A DNA stretch of 64,000 bases from Zhongshania aliphaticivorans (GTDB taxonomy: Bacteria > Pseudomonadota > Gammaproteobacteria > Pseudomonadales > Spongiibacteraceae), in NCBI RefSeq assembly GCF_001586255.1, contig NZ_CP014544.1, positions 3,628,501-3,692,500 of the forward strand. Direction: 5' to 3'. Positions 36,341 through 46,491 of the stretch are shown here, piece by piece. How positions within the stretch are numbered: position 1 is the stretch's first letter; every line of letters starts with the position of its first letter. Below the pieces are notes generated by a model. The model was not told where the DNA came from. It worked only from the letters and a program-made list of their open reading frames with translations, and searched no databases. A program made the translations under genes and the position numbers.

Positions 36341-36955
36341 ATGCGCGTATATTTTGCCTGCCTAATACTATTTTTCCTGCCCGCACTGGCTGGCGCCTCG
36401 TCTTGCGAAGACAGCGATATTTACACCGAAACCTTACTAACAAGTGCTATTGCGCACCTGCTCGATACCTACGGTGCCGACGCGGTTAAACAACCAGTAG
36501 AAAAGTGCAGCTCCGGCCCCGGCGCCATTTGGCGTTTGGCCTTAGCCGCGCACGAGGAAGATGAACATTTCCGATATTACCGCGTGGTTAGCTGCACACC
36601 GTCCAAAGAAAAGCAGGCAAACAGCACCTTGCAATGCCAGAGCCACGATGCCAGACGGCTTAAGTATCACGACCAATTGATCGACACATCAAACGACGGC
36701 GACCCAATTGAACTCATTCACGCACTCGATTGTTTTAACGAAGCACTGCGCGCAGGGAACATCAAAATTAGTAAGTACAACGCGCTGTTAGACACTAACT
36801 TAAGCATCCCACTGACGAGCAGCCAAGACATCAGCGCCATCACCGCGCAGCCGCAGTTTAAACGCTTTACCGTAAAGGCCCTGGAAAATCGTTACCGCTT
36901 TAGTGTGGAGTTAGACAAGGAGTTTGGCTGTTTCATTGAGCCACTGCGCAGCTAG
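36341..36955 (+). CDS. Secreted hypothetical protein
   Basis: A 204-residue product with a signal peptide (MRVYFACLILFFLPALAGASS) and five to six cysteines in the mature part (EDSDIY start, KCSSGPG, VSCTPSK, LQCQSHD, LDCFNEA, FGCFIEP), likely disulfide-bonded in the periplasm. No domain is recognised. It is 8 bases after the membrane protein gene. Function not assigned. Confidence 0.65.
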   Translation: MRVYFACLILFFLPALAGASSCEDSDIYTETLLTSAIAHLLDTYGADAVKQPVEKCSSGPGAIWRLALAAHEEDEHFRYYRVVSCTPSKEKQANSTLQCQSHDARRLKYHDQLIDTSNDGDPIELIHALDCFNEALRAGNIKISKYNALLDTNLSIPLTSSQDISAITAQPQFKRFTVKALENRYRFSVELDKEFGCFIEPLRS

Positions 36956-36968
36956 TCCGCCCGCCGCG

Positions 36969-37721
36969 CTAGTCTGCCAATAAATAGCCCGATTCAACAA
37001 TAAGTTGGCGAATTTGCTCACTTTGTATAAAACGCATCAAGGCCACGGCCGCAGGTTTTTCCGCCGCTGAGGTCAGCAGCACAGCGTCTTGGCGGATCGG
37101 GCTATGCATGGCGGTGGGCACCGACCACTGCGAACCGACATCACTCAATCCTGAATCGCGCAGCTGCGACAAGGCGACTAGCCCCAAATCTGCGCTACCG
37201 GTTGCGACAAACTGAAACGTTTGGGCAATATTCTCGCCTTTCACCATTTTAGTTCCTAGCCGTTCATAACAAGCAAGCCGCTGTAAAACCTCAACCGCCG
37301 CCTCACCGTATGGTGCCAGCAGCGGGTTGGCGATGGCCAGCATTCGGAAATTTCCGCTACTGAGAATATTCGGGCTATTATCGATTAAGCTCGGATTGGT
37401 CGACCACAGCACTAAACGACCCAGCGCATAGCTAAACTGCGAGTCCGCCACCGCCAAACCCTTGGCCACCAGTGCCGCTGGCTTGCTCTGGTCAGCCGAC
37501 AGAAACACATCAAAGGGCGCGCCGTGGCTTATTTGGGCGTAAATTTTGCCCGACGAGGACACGGCCATTTCGACGTGGTGGCCACTTTCTAGCTCAAATA
37601 AGCGGGCGATCTCCCGCATTGGCCCAGCAAAATTAGCGGCCAGCGCTACCCGCACAGTATCGGCCTGCAAAGCGCCGCAAAACGACAGCAGAACAGCAAA
37701 GGCCAGCAATGAACGCCGCAT
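36969..37721 (-). CDS. modA: Molybdate-type ABC transporter substrate-binding protein, orphan
   Basis: The 250-residue protein has a signal peptide (ending at LQADTV) and ModA features: VALAANFAGPMREIARLFE, SSSGKIYAQISHGAPFDVFLSAD for oxyanion binding, and GENIAQTFQFVATGSADLGLVALSQL. It would bind molybdate, tungstate or a similar oxyanion in the periplasm. No modB or modC permease/ATPase is next to it; the neighbour is a YaiI-like protein 3 bases upstream. GGAGT before ATG 37721 lies inside that gene's end. An orphan ModA may serve a distant transporter. Confidence 0.88.
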   Translation of the reverse strand: MRRSLLAFAVLLSFCGALQADTVRVALAANFAGPMREIARLFELESGHHVEMAVSSSGKIYAQISHGAPFDVFLSADQSKPAALVAKGLAVADSQFSYALGRLVLWSTNPSLIDNSPNILSSGNFRMLAIANPLLAPYGEAAVEVLQRLACYERLGTKMVKGENIAQTFQFVATGSADLGLVALSQLRDSGLSDVGSQWSVPTAMHSPIRQDAVLLTSAAEKPAAVALMRFIQSEQIRQLIVESGYLLAD

Positions 37722-37724
37722 AAT

Positions 37725-38174
37725 TTAACTCCGCAACCGGCTTAAGTAGCGATCTAATTGATTGGCAAAGGTCTGTTTGTCTTGCTGCGAAAAAGGTGCC
37801 GCGCCACCGCTGTGCACACCCGACGAGCGCATGGTATCCATAAAGTCACGCATATTCAGTTTGGCGCGAATATTGTCTTTATCAAACAGTTCGCCCCGCG
37901 GAGTAAGTGCTAGCACGCCTTTTTCGATCACTTCAGCGGCAAGGGGTATATCGCTGGTAATCACTAAATCACCGGACTCCGCCCGACGGACAATTTCATT
38001 GTCGGCGACGTCAAACCCGCTGCTCACCTGCACCGAAGTGATATTCGCCGCCGCAGGCACCCGTATAGCTTGATTAGCGATCAAGGTCAGGGCCACCCCA
38101 GTGCGCTCTGCCGCACGGAATAACATATCTCGAATCACTACTGGACACGCGTCCGCGTCTACCCACACTGTCAT
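37725..38174 (-). CDS. yaiI: UPF0178 (YaiI/YqxD) family protein
   Basis: About 149 residues, beginning [22 protein letters not shown] and containing [18 protein letters not shown] and MDTMRSSG, the signature of the YaiI/YqxD group with a PIN-like acidic core (DADACP, SDIPLA). The molecular role is not known, though a nuclease-like fold is suspected. The ATG at 38174 gives the usual family length; a GTG 9 bases upstream is the alternative. The gene is followed at 3 bases by modA on the same strand. Confidence 0.88.
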   Translation of the reverse strand: MTVWVDADACPVVIRDMLFRAAERTGVALTLIANQAIRVPAAANITSVQVSSGFDVADNEIVRRAESGDLVITSDIPLAAEVIEKGVLALTPRGELFDKDNIRAKLNMRDFMDTMRSSGVHSGGAAPFSQQDKQTFANQLDRYLSRLRS

Positions 38175-38357
38175 TACCGCCACCCCACGACTATTGAGTC
38201 GCTATTATCAAACGAATGCCCAACAAAGAACACCGCGCTATTCAGCAAGATAAGACCTAGGGGAAGTACGAATATTGCGCTGGCCGCTAACAATCTATGA
38301 TGAAGCTAATTATTACGTCCTGTCTAGGCACCACCAAAGGCCGAAGAGACCCAGTCC

Positions 38358-41300
38358 ATGCCACCTACGCCCGCCAATGACCATCAGCGCGACACTAAAT
38401 CTAGCGAAGTGGATCAATTCCATCGTCGCCAATTCGCCAGGCTTAAATGGCTGCAGCGCGGCGCCTTATTGATCGCAGCGGTAACATTGCTAGCAGGCGG
38501 CTTTTACATAGATTATCTGAACAACAAAAATCACAAATGGTTGTTCCGCAATAATATGCAAAACCAGCTCAACTTGACGGCGAGTAAACTAGAGGGGCTA
38601 ATTCGCGCGAATTTACAAACCTCAAAAGGCATGATTTCAGCCGTGCGGGCCAATCCTAACTTAAACGAAGCCGATTTTGCTTTTTTTGCGGCACCGCTGT
38701 TCGATGGCAATGTCCAGCTGAAAAATATTACCGCCACCCAAGACCTTAAAATCAAGTTTGTTTACCCCTTGGCAGGCAACGAAAAAACACTCAATTTCGA
38801 TTTCAGAGATCGCCCTGATCAGCTCAGTGACTTGTTACGCGCCAGAGAAAGTGGCGAGGTCGTTCTGTCTGGGCCATTCACCTTAATTCAGGGTGGCCAA
38901 GGTATTGTCGCGCGCATTCCCGTTTTTGTGCCAAAAGCGGGTGGCCAGCCAGACGAGCTTTGGGGAACCATTTCGGCAGTCATTGATTTAAACCAGCTCT
39001 ACACCACGATCGGCCTCTACGCTACGGATTTGCCCATAAACATCGCGATCCGCAAAACAAGCCCTCAAACCGACACTGAAACCACGCCGTTCTTAGGTAG
39101 TTCCGCCGCATTTACCTCGGCGGCGCGGCCCGTTATTACAGCTATTTCGCTGCCCTCTAACGAAGCTTGGGAACTCGCTGGCGTACCTAAAAATGGCTGG
39201 CCGCACAAGGCCGACAACGCCACCGGCCTGCGTATTTTACTCAGCCTCGCGGGCGCTTGTATCTACGCTTTATTTATGACCGTATGTCGCCTGCTGAGTC
39301 GTCGTCAGCGCCACAACTTATTGCTGCACAGTCTGTTTGATATGGCCCCCATCGGCATTGCTTTAAGTGACTTTAATACCGGCGAGTTTTTGCAGGTTAA
39401 CAACGCCTTGTTGAGCAGCACCGGCTACTCAAGAGAAGATTTTAACGCGCTAAATTACTGGCAAATCACCGCGAGTAGTGCAGAGGAAGTCGAACAACAT
39501 CAGCTGCGTTCCTTACAAAAAACCGGGCGCTACGGCCCCTACGAACGCGACTACATTCGCAAAGATGGCAGCAAATTTCCCGTTCTCTTAAATGGCGTTT
39601 TAATTCAAGACAACAGCGGCCAATCTTTTGTCTGGTCAATTATCGAAGATATCTCTGCCCAGAAAAAAGCCAGCGATATTGTTCAGCGTCAAGAATCACT
39701 GATGCGCTCAATGGGCTCCCAGGCAAGAGTTGGCGCGTGGGAATTTATGGTAACCAGCAACAAGCTTTACTGGTCGACAATGACCCGTAAAATTTTCCGC
39801 GCCGACGACAACTTCATTCCCGTTGCTGCGCAAATACACAACTTTGCGAGTAGCGACGAAGACCTTAGCCGCTTCAGAATGTCTGTAAAAGAGGCCATCA
39901 GCAAAGGTATCCCCTTTAGCGATGAGCTAAAAGTGATCACCGCAACCGGCCGCGAAACGTGGGTACATATTACCGGACAAGCTGAGTTCAGTAACAAAAG
40001 GTGCATCCGCTTATACGGCTCAGTGCAGGACATTGACAGTCGCCGCAAAGCCCGAGACGAACTGATTTTGGCCAAAGAGCAAGCAGAGGCTGCAGTAAGA
40101 GCCAAAAGTGAGTTTTTGGCGGTAATGAGCCACGAGATCCGCACACCAATGAACGGCGTGCTAGGCATGCTCAATCTCTTAGAAAGCACCCCGCTAAATC
40201 AAGATCAAGGCCACAAAATTCATATTGCGAAAAGCAGCGCACGTTCCTTACTCAGTTTAATTGATGATATTTTGGATTTTTCCAAAGTTGATGCCGGAAA
40301 ATTGCAACTGGAAACCATTGAGTTTGATTTGCGCCAAGCCCTCGACGAGTTTGCCGAAAGCCTTGCCCATTACGCCCACGACAAGGGCTTAGAATTAGTG
40401 GTTGATCTCAGCGCAGTTCCGCTTGGCAGTGTCGTTGGCGACCCCTCCAGACTTCGCCAAATTGTAACCAACCTTCTGGCCAATGCCATTAAGTTTACCG
40501 AGCACGGTTCGGTAATTTTACGCGCCAGCCTGCGTGAAGAGAGCCATGGCTTAACCTTGAGCTGCGCCATTATTGACAGCGGCATTGGTGTTGCAGAAGA
40601 AGACCTCGGCAAATTGTTTTCGCCATTCTCACAAATAGACAGCAGCACCACTCGAAAATACGGCGGCTCAGGCTTAGGCCTATCTATCTGTAGCAAGCTT
40701 TGTGAGCTCATGGGCGGCAGTATTCTGGCCACCAGCAGCGTCGACGAGGGCAGTACTTTCAGTTTCACGGTGCATTTAAAACCAAGTACCACCCTGCCGG
40801 AACCCGCCCCTGAGCTCAACGGCCGCTATGTCGTTATTATCGACGGCAACGTCAGCTTTAGACACAGCTGCCGCCGCCAACTGGAAAGCTGGGGCGCCAC
40901 CGTTATTGACGGCGACGATGCGCAAACCGCGATGCGTTCACTCGCAACACAGTCGACGCTACTAAAGCGCTGCGACCTTGTGCTACTCAATGAACAAGTT
41001 GCCGACGGTAACGCCAATGCGATGGCAGCGCAGCTGCGCCAACACCCAGCGTTTCAACACGCCGCCATTGCAGTACTTGGCACCAATTTTGAAAAATTGG
41101 CTCAGCCTCTTGACGAGCAATACATCAATGCTCGGTATTTAAAGCCGCTGGCCAGCAAGGATCTGATTGCCGCCCTGATATTAACAAATCACGACAAATT
41201 ACGGCATCAGCCACCCATGCTGACTAAGCAAGATGCCACATCGCTCAGCTCAACAAACAGCCACACCGCGCCAGCGCTTATTGGCCACAAAATATTACTC

Positions 41301-42125
41301 GCCGAAGACAACCCCATCAACCAAGAGGTTAGTCGTTGCATGCTCGACGAGCTAGGTATCTCGGTAGACATTGCTAACGACGGAATTATGGCTCTGCAAA
41401 TGCTGTGTAATAGCGACAGCCAAAACCCCTATTCCTTAATTCTAATGGATTGCCAAATGCCCAAAATGGATGGCTATGTTGTCAGCCGTCGGATTCGCAA
41501 TGGCGGCGCAGGCGACAGCTATCGAGAAATCCCCATCATTGCACTAACTGCTAACGCCATGAGTGGCGACAAGGAGAAATGTATTAACGCCGGTATGAAC
41601 GACTATCTCAGCAAGCCCATGGAAGCCGCTGACCTACGCGAAAAACTCACGCAGTGGCTACAAAGCGGGTCTCAGAATTCCGCTAGTGTCGAGTCAGCAA
41701 CAGCTCAGCCTGTCCGCCAAGAGGGAGCCTCAAGCAATGGGCCGGAAATCTGGATAGCCGCCAAAGCATTAGAAAGCGCCATGGGCCGCAAAGACACCCT
41801 GCGCAAACTGCTGGAAATGTTCATTAGCCAACTCGACACCCAATTGAGCGACTTTGCCCAAGCAGTTCAATATGAGGACAACGCTAAAGTGAAGGACATT
41901 GCTCACGCAATAAAAGGCAGCGCCGGGCAGCTGCATGGTCGCCGCTTACAACTCAGCGCCTCAGCACTCGAACATGCCGACCAACATTGTAGCGCCGAGC
42001 AACGGCACGAATTACAAGACCACTTTGTCGCAGAGTGCCAAGCGTTAAAAGCTTGCTTCAGCGCTTACCTTCAAGATCAAGACACCGATCTAAAGCCCGT
42101 GAAGCGCCCCCATCCAGTGAGCTAA
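38358..42125 (+). CDS. Hybrid sensor histidine kinase (CHASE-type sensor, PAS, HisKA, HATPase, two receivers, Hpt)
   Basis: A 1255-residue signal-transduction protein. Two membrane helices (about 34-54 and 288-310) bracket a CHASE-like periplasmic sensor. PAS domains follow (about 325-440 and a weaker 450-560). The kinase core has phosphoaccepting His592 ([11 protein letters not shown]), and ATP-binding N, G1 and G2 boxes ([25 protein letters not shown]). The first receiver (about 810-925) is degenerate: the phosphoacceptor position in DLVLLNEQ is Asn878. The second is canonical (Asp1031 in [11 protein letters not shown]), and a C-terminal Hpt carries His1183 ([11 protein letters not shown]). 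It works as a multi-step phosphorelay protein. No cognate regulator is adjacent. The ATG has only a weak ribosome site. Confidence 0.95.
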   Translation: MPPTPANDHQRDTKSSEVDQFHRRQFARLKWLQRGALLIAAVTLLAGGFYIDYLNNKNHKWLFRNNMQNQLNLTASKLEGLIRANLQTSKGMISAVRANPNLNEADFAFFAAPLFDGNVQLKNITATQDLKIKFVYPLAGNEKTLNFDFRDRPDQLSDLLRARESGEVVLSGPFTLIQGGQGIVARIPVFVPKAGGQPDELWGTISAVIDLNQLYTTIGLYATDLPINIAIRKTSPQTDTETTPFLGSSAAFTSAARPVITAISLPSNEAWELAGVPKNGWPHKADNATGLRILLSLAGACIYALFMTVCRLLSRRQRHNLLLHSLFDMAPIGIALSDFNTGEFLQVNNALLSSTGYSREDFNALNYWQITASSAEEVEQHQLRSLQKTGRYGPYERDYIRKDGSKFPVLLNGVLIQDNSGQSFVWSIIEDISAQKKASDIVQRQESLMRSMGSQARVGAWEFMVTSNKLYWSTMTRKIFRADDNFIPVAAQIHNFASSDEDLSRFRMSVKEAISKGIPFSDELKVITATGRETWVHITGQAEFSNKRCIRLYGSVQDIDSRRKARDELILAKEQAEAAVRAKSEFLAVMSHEIRTPMNGVLGMLNLLESTPLNQDQGHKIHIAKSSARSLLSLIDDILDFSKVDAGKLQLETIEFDLRQALDEFAESLAHYAHDKGLELVVDLSAVPLGSVVGDPSRLRQIVTNLLANAIKFTEHGSVILRASLREESHGLTLSCAIIDSGIGVAEEDLGKLFSPFSQIDSSTTRKYGGSGLGLSICSKLCELMGGSILATSSVDEGSTFSFTVHLKPSTTLPEPAPELNGRYVVIIDGNVSFRHSCRRQLESWGATVIDGDDAQTAMRSLATQSTLLKRCDLVLLNEQVADGNANAMAAQLRQHPAFQHAAIAVLGTNFEKLAQPLDEQYINARYLKPLASKDLIAALILTNHDKLRHQPPMLTKQDATSLSSTNSHTAPALIGHKILLAEDNPINQEVSRCMLDELGISVDIANDGIMALQMLCNSDSQNPYSLILMDCQMPKMDGYVVSRRIRNGGAGDSYREIPIIALTANAMSGDKEKCINAGMNDYLSKPMEAADLREKLTQWLQSGSQNSASVESATAQPVRQEGASSNGPEIWIAAKALESAMGRKDTLRKLLEMFISQLDTQLSDFAQAVQYEDNAKVKDIAHAIKGSAGQLHGRRLQLSASALEHADQHCSAEQRHELQDHFVAECQALKACFSAYLQDQDTDLKPVKRPHPVS

Positions 42126-42183
42126 AGAAAAGTGCGAAGTCGGCGTAGACCGCTATAATAGCCATATTTCTTTACGAGATTTT

Positions 42184-43362
42184 ATGGACTTCGCCCGCCG
42201 CGCTTCACGCCTCGATTCCTTACTATTGCGCCACCAGCCCTGGTGGCGTTTTAATGCCTACGCTGGCGCCGCAGCAACACATCTCGACAATCACAAGTCC
42301 CTACGCGATTACCTGCACAGCCTCAGCCCCGCCGAAATTCACAATTTACAAGGAGACGATCAGGGCCTACTCACCGCCTTGCGCCCGCATTTTGAACCTG
42401 CCACCGAACTTGCCGAGCTCATCAACATCACGCCCGCAGGGCCACCACTAAACCCGCAAGAACCCCCTAAAGGCATACCCGGACGCAAATGGCAGCAAAT
42501 CCATGCCTTTATTGCCGCGCATACCAATATGCACCGCCCCATTCTTGAATGGTGTGCTGGCAAGGGCTATTTAGGCGAAGCCATTAGCCAGCACTACCAG
42601 CTGCCCGTCACCGCATTGGAAATAGACCCGCAACTGGTTGCGGCAGGCAATGCCCGCGCCAAAGGCGATTCACCACTGCGCCAAATCATTCGCTGTGACG
42701 TTATGAGCAACGACGTCCACCAGCAGCTCACTCCAGCACAGCACCTTGTTGCCCTTCACGCCTGCGGTGGCTTACACCAACGTTTGCTCCGCCTCGCGGT
42801 AGCGCACAACAGCCCCCAGCTCAGCTTAGCGCCCTGTTGCTACCACCGATTTAATGACACTTACACGGTCTTGTCGCAGCAGTTCAAAAACTCAGCACTG
42901 CATATTTCCAGCAATGACCTACGCTCCGCGGTACGGCAAACCAATACCGCGCGTCACGGTGAAATTTCCGCGCGCAGAACCCTTCAAGCCTGGCATTTAG
43001 GGCTGCGCGAGCTCCTTCCCGTGCTTGGCGCGGACAAAAGCACCGCCCTACCCAGCCTGCCCCAGCACTGGAGTAAACGCAGTTTTGCCGAGTTTGCTCA
43101 AGCTCAACTCGACCATAAAAACATACGCCATGCGCTGCCTGGCGGTTTAGCCGATTTCGAGCAGACTGGCTGGCAGCAACTGCACCGCGCAGAAGCCATC
43201 GACTTACTGCGCATGGCGTTTCGCCGCGCCCTTGAGCTGCGCTGCGTACTCGACAGCCTGTTATACCTGCAGGAGCACGGTTACCAGTGCAGCCTCAGCG
43301 AGTTTTGCAGCGCTTCGCTGAGCCCGCGCAACTTACTCATTCAGGCGCAGAAAAGCCCATAA
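42184..43362 (+). CDS. Class I SAM-dependent methyltransferase
   Basis: A 392-residue protein. The SAM-binding motif I reads ILEWCAGKGYLGEAI, then VTALEIDP, and LVALHACGG and LSLAPCCYHRF later in the domain. The CGKG/ACGGLHQ/LAPCCYH pattern resembles the METTL25/GSTCD group of RNA methyltransferase-like proteins. Substrate unknown; a nucleic-acid target is plausible because rlmI follows 76 bases downstream on the same strand. The protein has about 100 N-terminal residues before the catalytic domain. Confidence 0.82.
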   Translation: MDFARRASRLDSLLLRHQPWWRFNAYAGAAATHLDNHKSLRDYLHSLSPAEIHNLQGDDQGLLTALRPHFEPATELAELINITPAGPPLNPQEPPKGIPGRKWQQIHAFIAAHTNMHRPILEWCAGKGYLGEAISQHYQLPVTALEIDPQLVAAGNARAKGDSPLRQIIRCDVMSNDVHQQLTPAQHLVALHACGGLHQRLLRLAVAHNSPQLSLAPCCYHRFNDTYTVLSQQFKNSALHISSNDLRSAVRQTNTARHGEISARRTLQAWHLGLRELLPVLGADKSTALPSLPQHWSKRSFAEFAQAQLDHKNIRHALPGGLADFEQTGWQQLHRAEAIDLLRMAFRRALELRCVLDSLLYLQEHGYQCSLSEFCSASLSPRNLLIQAQKSP

Positions 43363-43438
43363 AGCTGAAAAGTTTCACCTCGCATCCGATATCGACGATA
43401 ATGCCCCCCGAATTCATCGCCCTGCCCAGGAAAACACT

Positions 43439-44629
43439 ATGAGCCTCCAACGCCTACGCCTCGCCAAAAATGAAGACAAACGTCTGCGCAGCGGCCATTT
43501 GTGGATTTACAGCAACGAAGTCGACACCAACGCGACGCCGCTGCGCAATTTTGCCGCCGGTGAGCAAGTCATCGTTGAGAACCAACAGGGCAAGGTAATG
43601 GGCGTTGCCTACGTCAACCCACAGTCATTGATCTGCGCACGCATGATGACCAACGACGAGCGCCCAGTTGACCTGAACACCCTCAAAAAGCGTATTAAAT
43701 CGGCGCTAGCCCTGCGCGAGCAATTATTTGACCAGCCCTGCTACCGACTCATTTATGGCGAAAGCGATTTGCTGCCGGGTCTGGTAGTCGACCGCTTTGG
43801 AGACCACCTCTGCGTACAGCTCAATACTGCCGGTATGGACGCCATGCGCGATGTTGTTATAGAAGCCCTGGTCAGAATGTTGCAGCCCGTTTCCATATTG
43901 CTGCGCAATGATGCCGCCGTTCGCAAACTAGAAGGCCTGCCATTAGAAGTCGTAACCGCCTACGGCGAAGTGCCCGACGAAGTTGAGCTCATTGAGAACG
44001 GCGTGCGCTTTTTAGCGCCACTGGCCGCCGGACAAAAAACCGGCTGGTTTTACGACCAGCGCCCAAATCGCGAATGGCTGCGCAATATTGTTCCCGGCAA
44101 ACGGGTATTGGATGTATTTAGCTATGTTGGTAGCTTTGGTGTCCAGGCCGCGGTGTTTGGCGCCGACGATGTGTGGTGCGCAGACATATCAGAAAACGCA
44201 CTCGACATGGTGCACAAAAACGCGGAACTTAATGGCGTGGCCGACAAGCTCAGCACCGTGCAAGGCGATGCATTCACTACCCTGAAATCACTAAAAGAAG
44301 CCGACGAGCGCTTTGACGTGATCATCGTCGACCCACCGGCTTTTATAAAACGTAAAAAAGATCAGAAAGAAGGCATTCTGGCGTATCGGCGTATTAATGA
44401 AATGGCCATGCGTTTGCTCAATGACGGCGGCTTTTTAATTTCCGGATCATGCTCTATGCATATGCCAAGAGAAGAACTGCTGGATCTGGTGCGGGCCTCC
44501 GCGCGGCACATCGACCGCCACGCGCAAATTCTTGCTGAAGGTATGCAGGGTATGGACCATCCTGTTCACGCTGCTATTCCAGAAACGCGCTATCTCAAAG
44601 CGGTGTTAAGTCGTATTTCTCGAGTGTAA
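43439..44629 (+). CDS. rlmI: 23S rRNA (cytosine-5)-methyltransferase RlmI-type
   Basis: The 396-residue protein has an N-terminal PUA domain (RLAKNEDKRLRSGHLWIYSNEVD) and a Rossmann methyltransferase domain (YVGSFGVQAAVFGADDVWCAD SAM site; FDVIIVDPPAFIKRKKD; SGSCSMHM with the catalytic Cys). These define RlmI/RlmK-type enzymes that modify C1962 of 23S rRNA. The ribosome site is AGGAAAA before ATG 43439. Length and motif order are normal. Confidence 0.92.
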   Translation: MSLQRLRLAKNEDKRLRSGHLWIYSNEVDTNATPLRNFAAGEQVIVENQQGKVMGVAYVNPQSLICARMMTNDERPVDLNTLKKRIKSALALREQLFDQPCYRLIYGESDLLPGLVVDRFGDHLCVQLNTAGMDAMRDVVIEALVRMLQPVSILLRNDAAVRKLEGLPLEVVTAYGEVPDEVELIENGVRFLAPLAAGQKTGWFYDQRPNREWLRNIVPGKRVLDVFSYVGSFGVQAAVFGADDVWCADISENALDMVHKNAELNGVADKLSTVQGDAFTTLKSLKEADERFDVIIVDPPAFIKRKKDQKEGILAYRRINEMAMRLLNDGGFLISGSCSMHMPREELLDLVRASARHIDRHAQILAEGMQGMDHPVHAAIPETRYLKAVLSRISRV

Positions 44630-44639
44630 ACTCGCTGCA

Positions 44640-44667
44640 GTGGAGCGGCCAGCTAAGGCCGCCCCAC
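44640..44667. terminator. Hairpin between convergent rlmI and RAYT-like gene
   Basis: GTGGAGCGGCC / GGCCGCCCCAC with a 6-base loop (AGCTAA), one mismatch in 11 pairs. It overlaps the stop of the minus-strand gene and follows the rlmI stop by 11 bases. It may be a bidirectional terminator or a REP-like element, given the RAYT neighbour. Confidence 0.55.
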
Positions 44668-45198
44668 CGATTCAGTTACCTCCAGCACAAGCTCTTCCTC
44701 TGGCCCTGCACACCAGTCTGCCGGTAGCAGTCGATTTCGCACGTAACGATGAAAGCTCGAATAAGGCCAATCGGCTAAGCGCTCAACCAGCCCGAGTTTA
44801 AGTGGTGCACGGTGGACAAAATCGATATAGCGCTGTAAGTCCCGCTGATTTTCAATTTGATATTCATAGTATTTGCGCAGCCACACACTGGGTTGACGAC
44901 GCTGCAATCTATTGCGGCTGCGAATTTCCCGAAGTGGCAGGTAAGTTATAAACAAAGCTTTAAATTGCGACCACCGCGCGCCGCTATTGTCATCGCCTGG
45001 GGGTAAACGCCAGATGCAGTGCACCTGCTCTGGCAAAACCACCATGGCAATAATATCAAAGGGCTGGCTGTCTCGAACCGCATTGAGTGCGAGCCGCAGT
45101 GAATCGATATTACGCGTCAAGGTTTGACGATGTTTTTTGTGCAAGCTTTGTGAAAAAAAATAAACTTTCCCTTCGATTTGAGCAATGGAAACAGGCAT
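44653..45198 (-). CDS. REP-associated tyrosine transposase-like protein (RAYT)
   Basis: A 181-residue Y1-transposase-family protein. The IIAMVVLPEQVHCIWRLPPGDD block and PLKLGLVERLADWPYSSFHRYV block are the RAYT hallmarks. The HUH motif, normally His-x-His in PDHLHCIW, reads EQVH here: the first His is Gln58, only His60 is kept. The later WEH-type position is Tyr-Glu-Tyr. RAYTs are single-copy domesticated transposases thought to spread REP hairpins. Loss of one metal ligand suggests a weakened enzyme. No TIRs or second copy are visible in the window. A leftover of this family rather than an active IS is the best reading. Confidence 0.85.
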   Translation of the reverse strand: MPVSIAQIEGKVYFFSQSLHKKHRQTLTRNIDSLRLALNAVRDSQPFDIIAMVVLPEQVHCIWRLPPGDDNSGARWSQFKALFITYLPLREIRSRNRLQRRQPSVWLRKYYEYQIENQRDLQRYIDFVHRAPLKLGLVERLADWPYSSFHRYVRNRLLPADWCAGPEEELVLEVTESVGRP

Positions 45199-45260
45199 AG
45201 TTTGTCCTCCCTGACAGCCCCCATTTTATTATTTTTATTTATACTGCCGACACCACATAA

Positions 45261-46292
45261 TTATGGCGCTGGATTGGCGATACGCTGATGAATATCGGCA
45301 ATACCCTTCAATACCTCATCGCTTAAACACACGTCAATACTGGCAATATTCTCTTTTAGCTGCGCCATGGTCGTCGCACCAATAATATTGCTGGTGACAA
45401 AGCGCTGCTGATTAATAAACGCCAAACTCATTTGCGCTGGCGATAAACCGTGTTGTTCGGCCAGAGCAATATATTGCTCTGTCGCCACGTCTGCCTGGGG
45501 GTTGCTGTAGCGTTTAAAGCGCTCGAATAAAGTAATGCGACCATCTGCGGGGCGAGCGCCGTGGCGGTATTTACCACTCAACATGCCAAAGGCAAGGGGT
45601 GAGTACGCCAGCAAACCGACTTGCTCTCGAATAGCCATTTCGGCCAAGCCAATCTCAAAGCTGCGATTCAGCAGACTATAGGGATTTTGGATACTGGCTA
45701 TTCGCGGCAATCCATATTGCTCAGCCAAGCGCAGGTAACTCATCAGGCCCCACGGCGTTTCATTGCTAATACCAATGGCGCGAACCTGCCCGGCCTCCAC
45801 TAACTCGGCGAGGGCTTCTAAGATTTCATGAATCGCCGGTTCGGCATCGCCGTCAGTGTGCTGATACCCAAGTTTTCCAAAGAAATTAGTCGCGCGATTT
45901 GGCCAATGAATTTGATATAAATCGATATAATCGGTTTGCAGACGCTGCAAATTACCCTCAAAGGCTGACAATATTGCGGTGCGATCCAGAGGCTTGGCAT
46001 CGCGAATATGGGCATGACCGGGGCCAGAAGCCTTGCTCGCCAGAATAATGTCTTTGCGCTTGCCGGTTTGCCGAAACCATTCGCCAATGTATTGCTCGGT
46101 AAGGCCCTGAGTTTCGGGAATGGGCGGCACTGGATACATCTCTGCGGTATCAAAAAAATTAACGCCCTGCGACACCGCGTAATCCATTTGCTCAAAGGCT
46201 TGATCCTGAGTATTTTGCTGCCCCCAGGTCATTGTGCCTAAGCAAATCTCGCTCACGCTAATGCCGGTTTTTCCCAGTTCACGCATTTTCAT
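45261..46292 (-). CDS. Aldo/keto reductase (Tas-like)
   Basis: A 343-residue TIM-barrel oxidoreductase: RELGKTGISVSEICLGTMTWGQQN start, FFDTAEMYPVPP with the catalytic Asp/Tyr, DIILASKASG with Lys, DYIDLYQIHWPNR with His, and a SIQNPYSLLNR core. These match the Tas/YajO subgroup of NADPH-dependent aldo-keto reductases. The ATG at 46292 has AGGAGG 7 bases upstream; the frame is open further upstream to 46418 but without support. It is divergent from marR across twin operators (46429-46475), so it is probably MarR-controlled, perhaps for reduction of a toxic carbonyl. Confidence 0.93.
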   Translation of the reverse strand: MKMRELGKTGISVSEICLGTMTWGQQNTQDQAFEQMDYAVSQGVNFFDTAEMYPVPPIPETQGLTEQYIGEWFRQTGKRKDIILASKASGPGHAHIRDAKPLDRTAILSAFEGNLQRLQTDYIDLYQIHWPNRATNFFGKLGYQHTDGDAEPAIHEILEALAELVEAGQVRAIGISNETPWGLMSYLRLAEQYGLPRIASIQNPYSLLNRSFEIGLAEMAIREQVGLLAYSPLAFGMLSGKYRHGARPADGRITLFERFKRYSNPQADVATEQYIALAEQHGLSPAQMSLAFINQQRFVTSNIIGATTMAQLKENIASIDVCLSDEVLKGIADIHQRIANPAP

Positions 46293-46428
46293 ATTCACCC
46301 TCCTAGTCAACTTATAAGCGCAGTGCCGTTGTTGCCATTCTTCACCATAGTGTACGGCAATTCCATCCGAAATTAACACGCAATAAACCGCCAGATTTAA
46401 AACTACGGTATTGCGCATGCCGCCACAT

Positions 46429-46475
46429 TAGTTGACGTAGTCAACTATTTTAAATATAATTGATAAAGTCAACTA
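46429..46475. promoter_or_regulatory. Twin MarR operators between akr and marR
   Basis: TAGTTGAC-GTA-GTCAACTA (46429-46447) is a perfect inverted repeat of 8 bases. A second site TAATTGAT-AAA-GTCAACTA (46457-46475) shares the right half exactly and 6 of 8 bases in the left. The second ends 16 bases before the marR ATG. The arrangement suggests autorepression and control of the divergent reductase. Confidence 0.7.
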
Positions 46476-46491
46476 CACTAAGAGCATCATC

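Noticed and set aside
40370-40819. 149-codon minus-strand frame opposite the hybrid kinase
   Set aside because: Antisense to the ATPase domain; codon pattern follows the plus strand.
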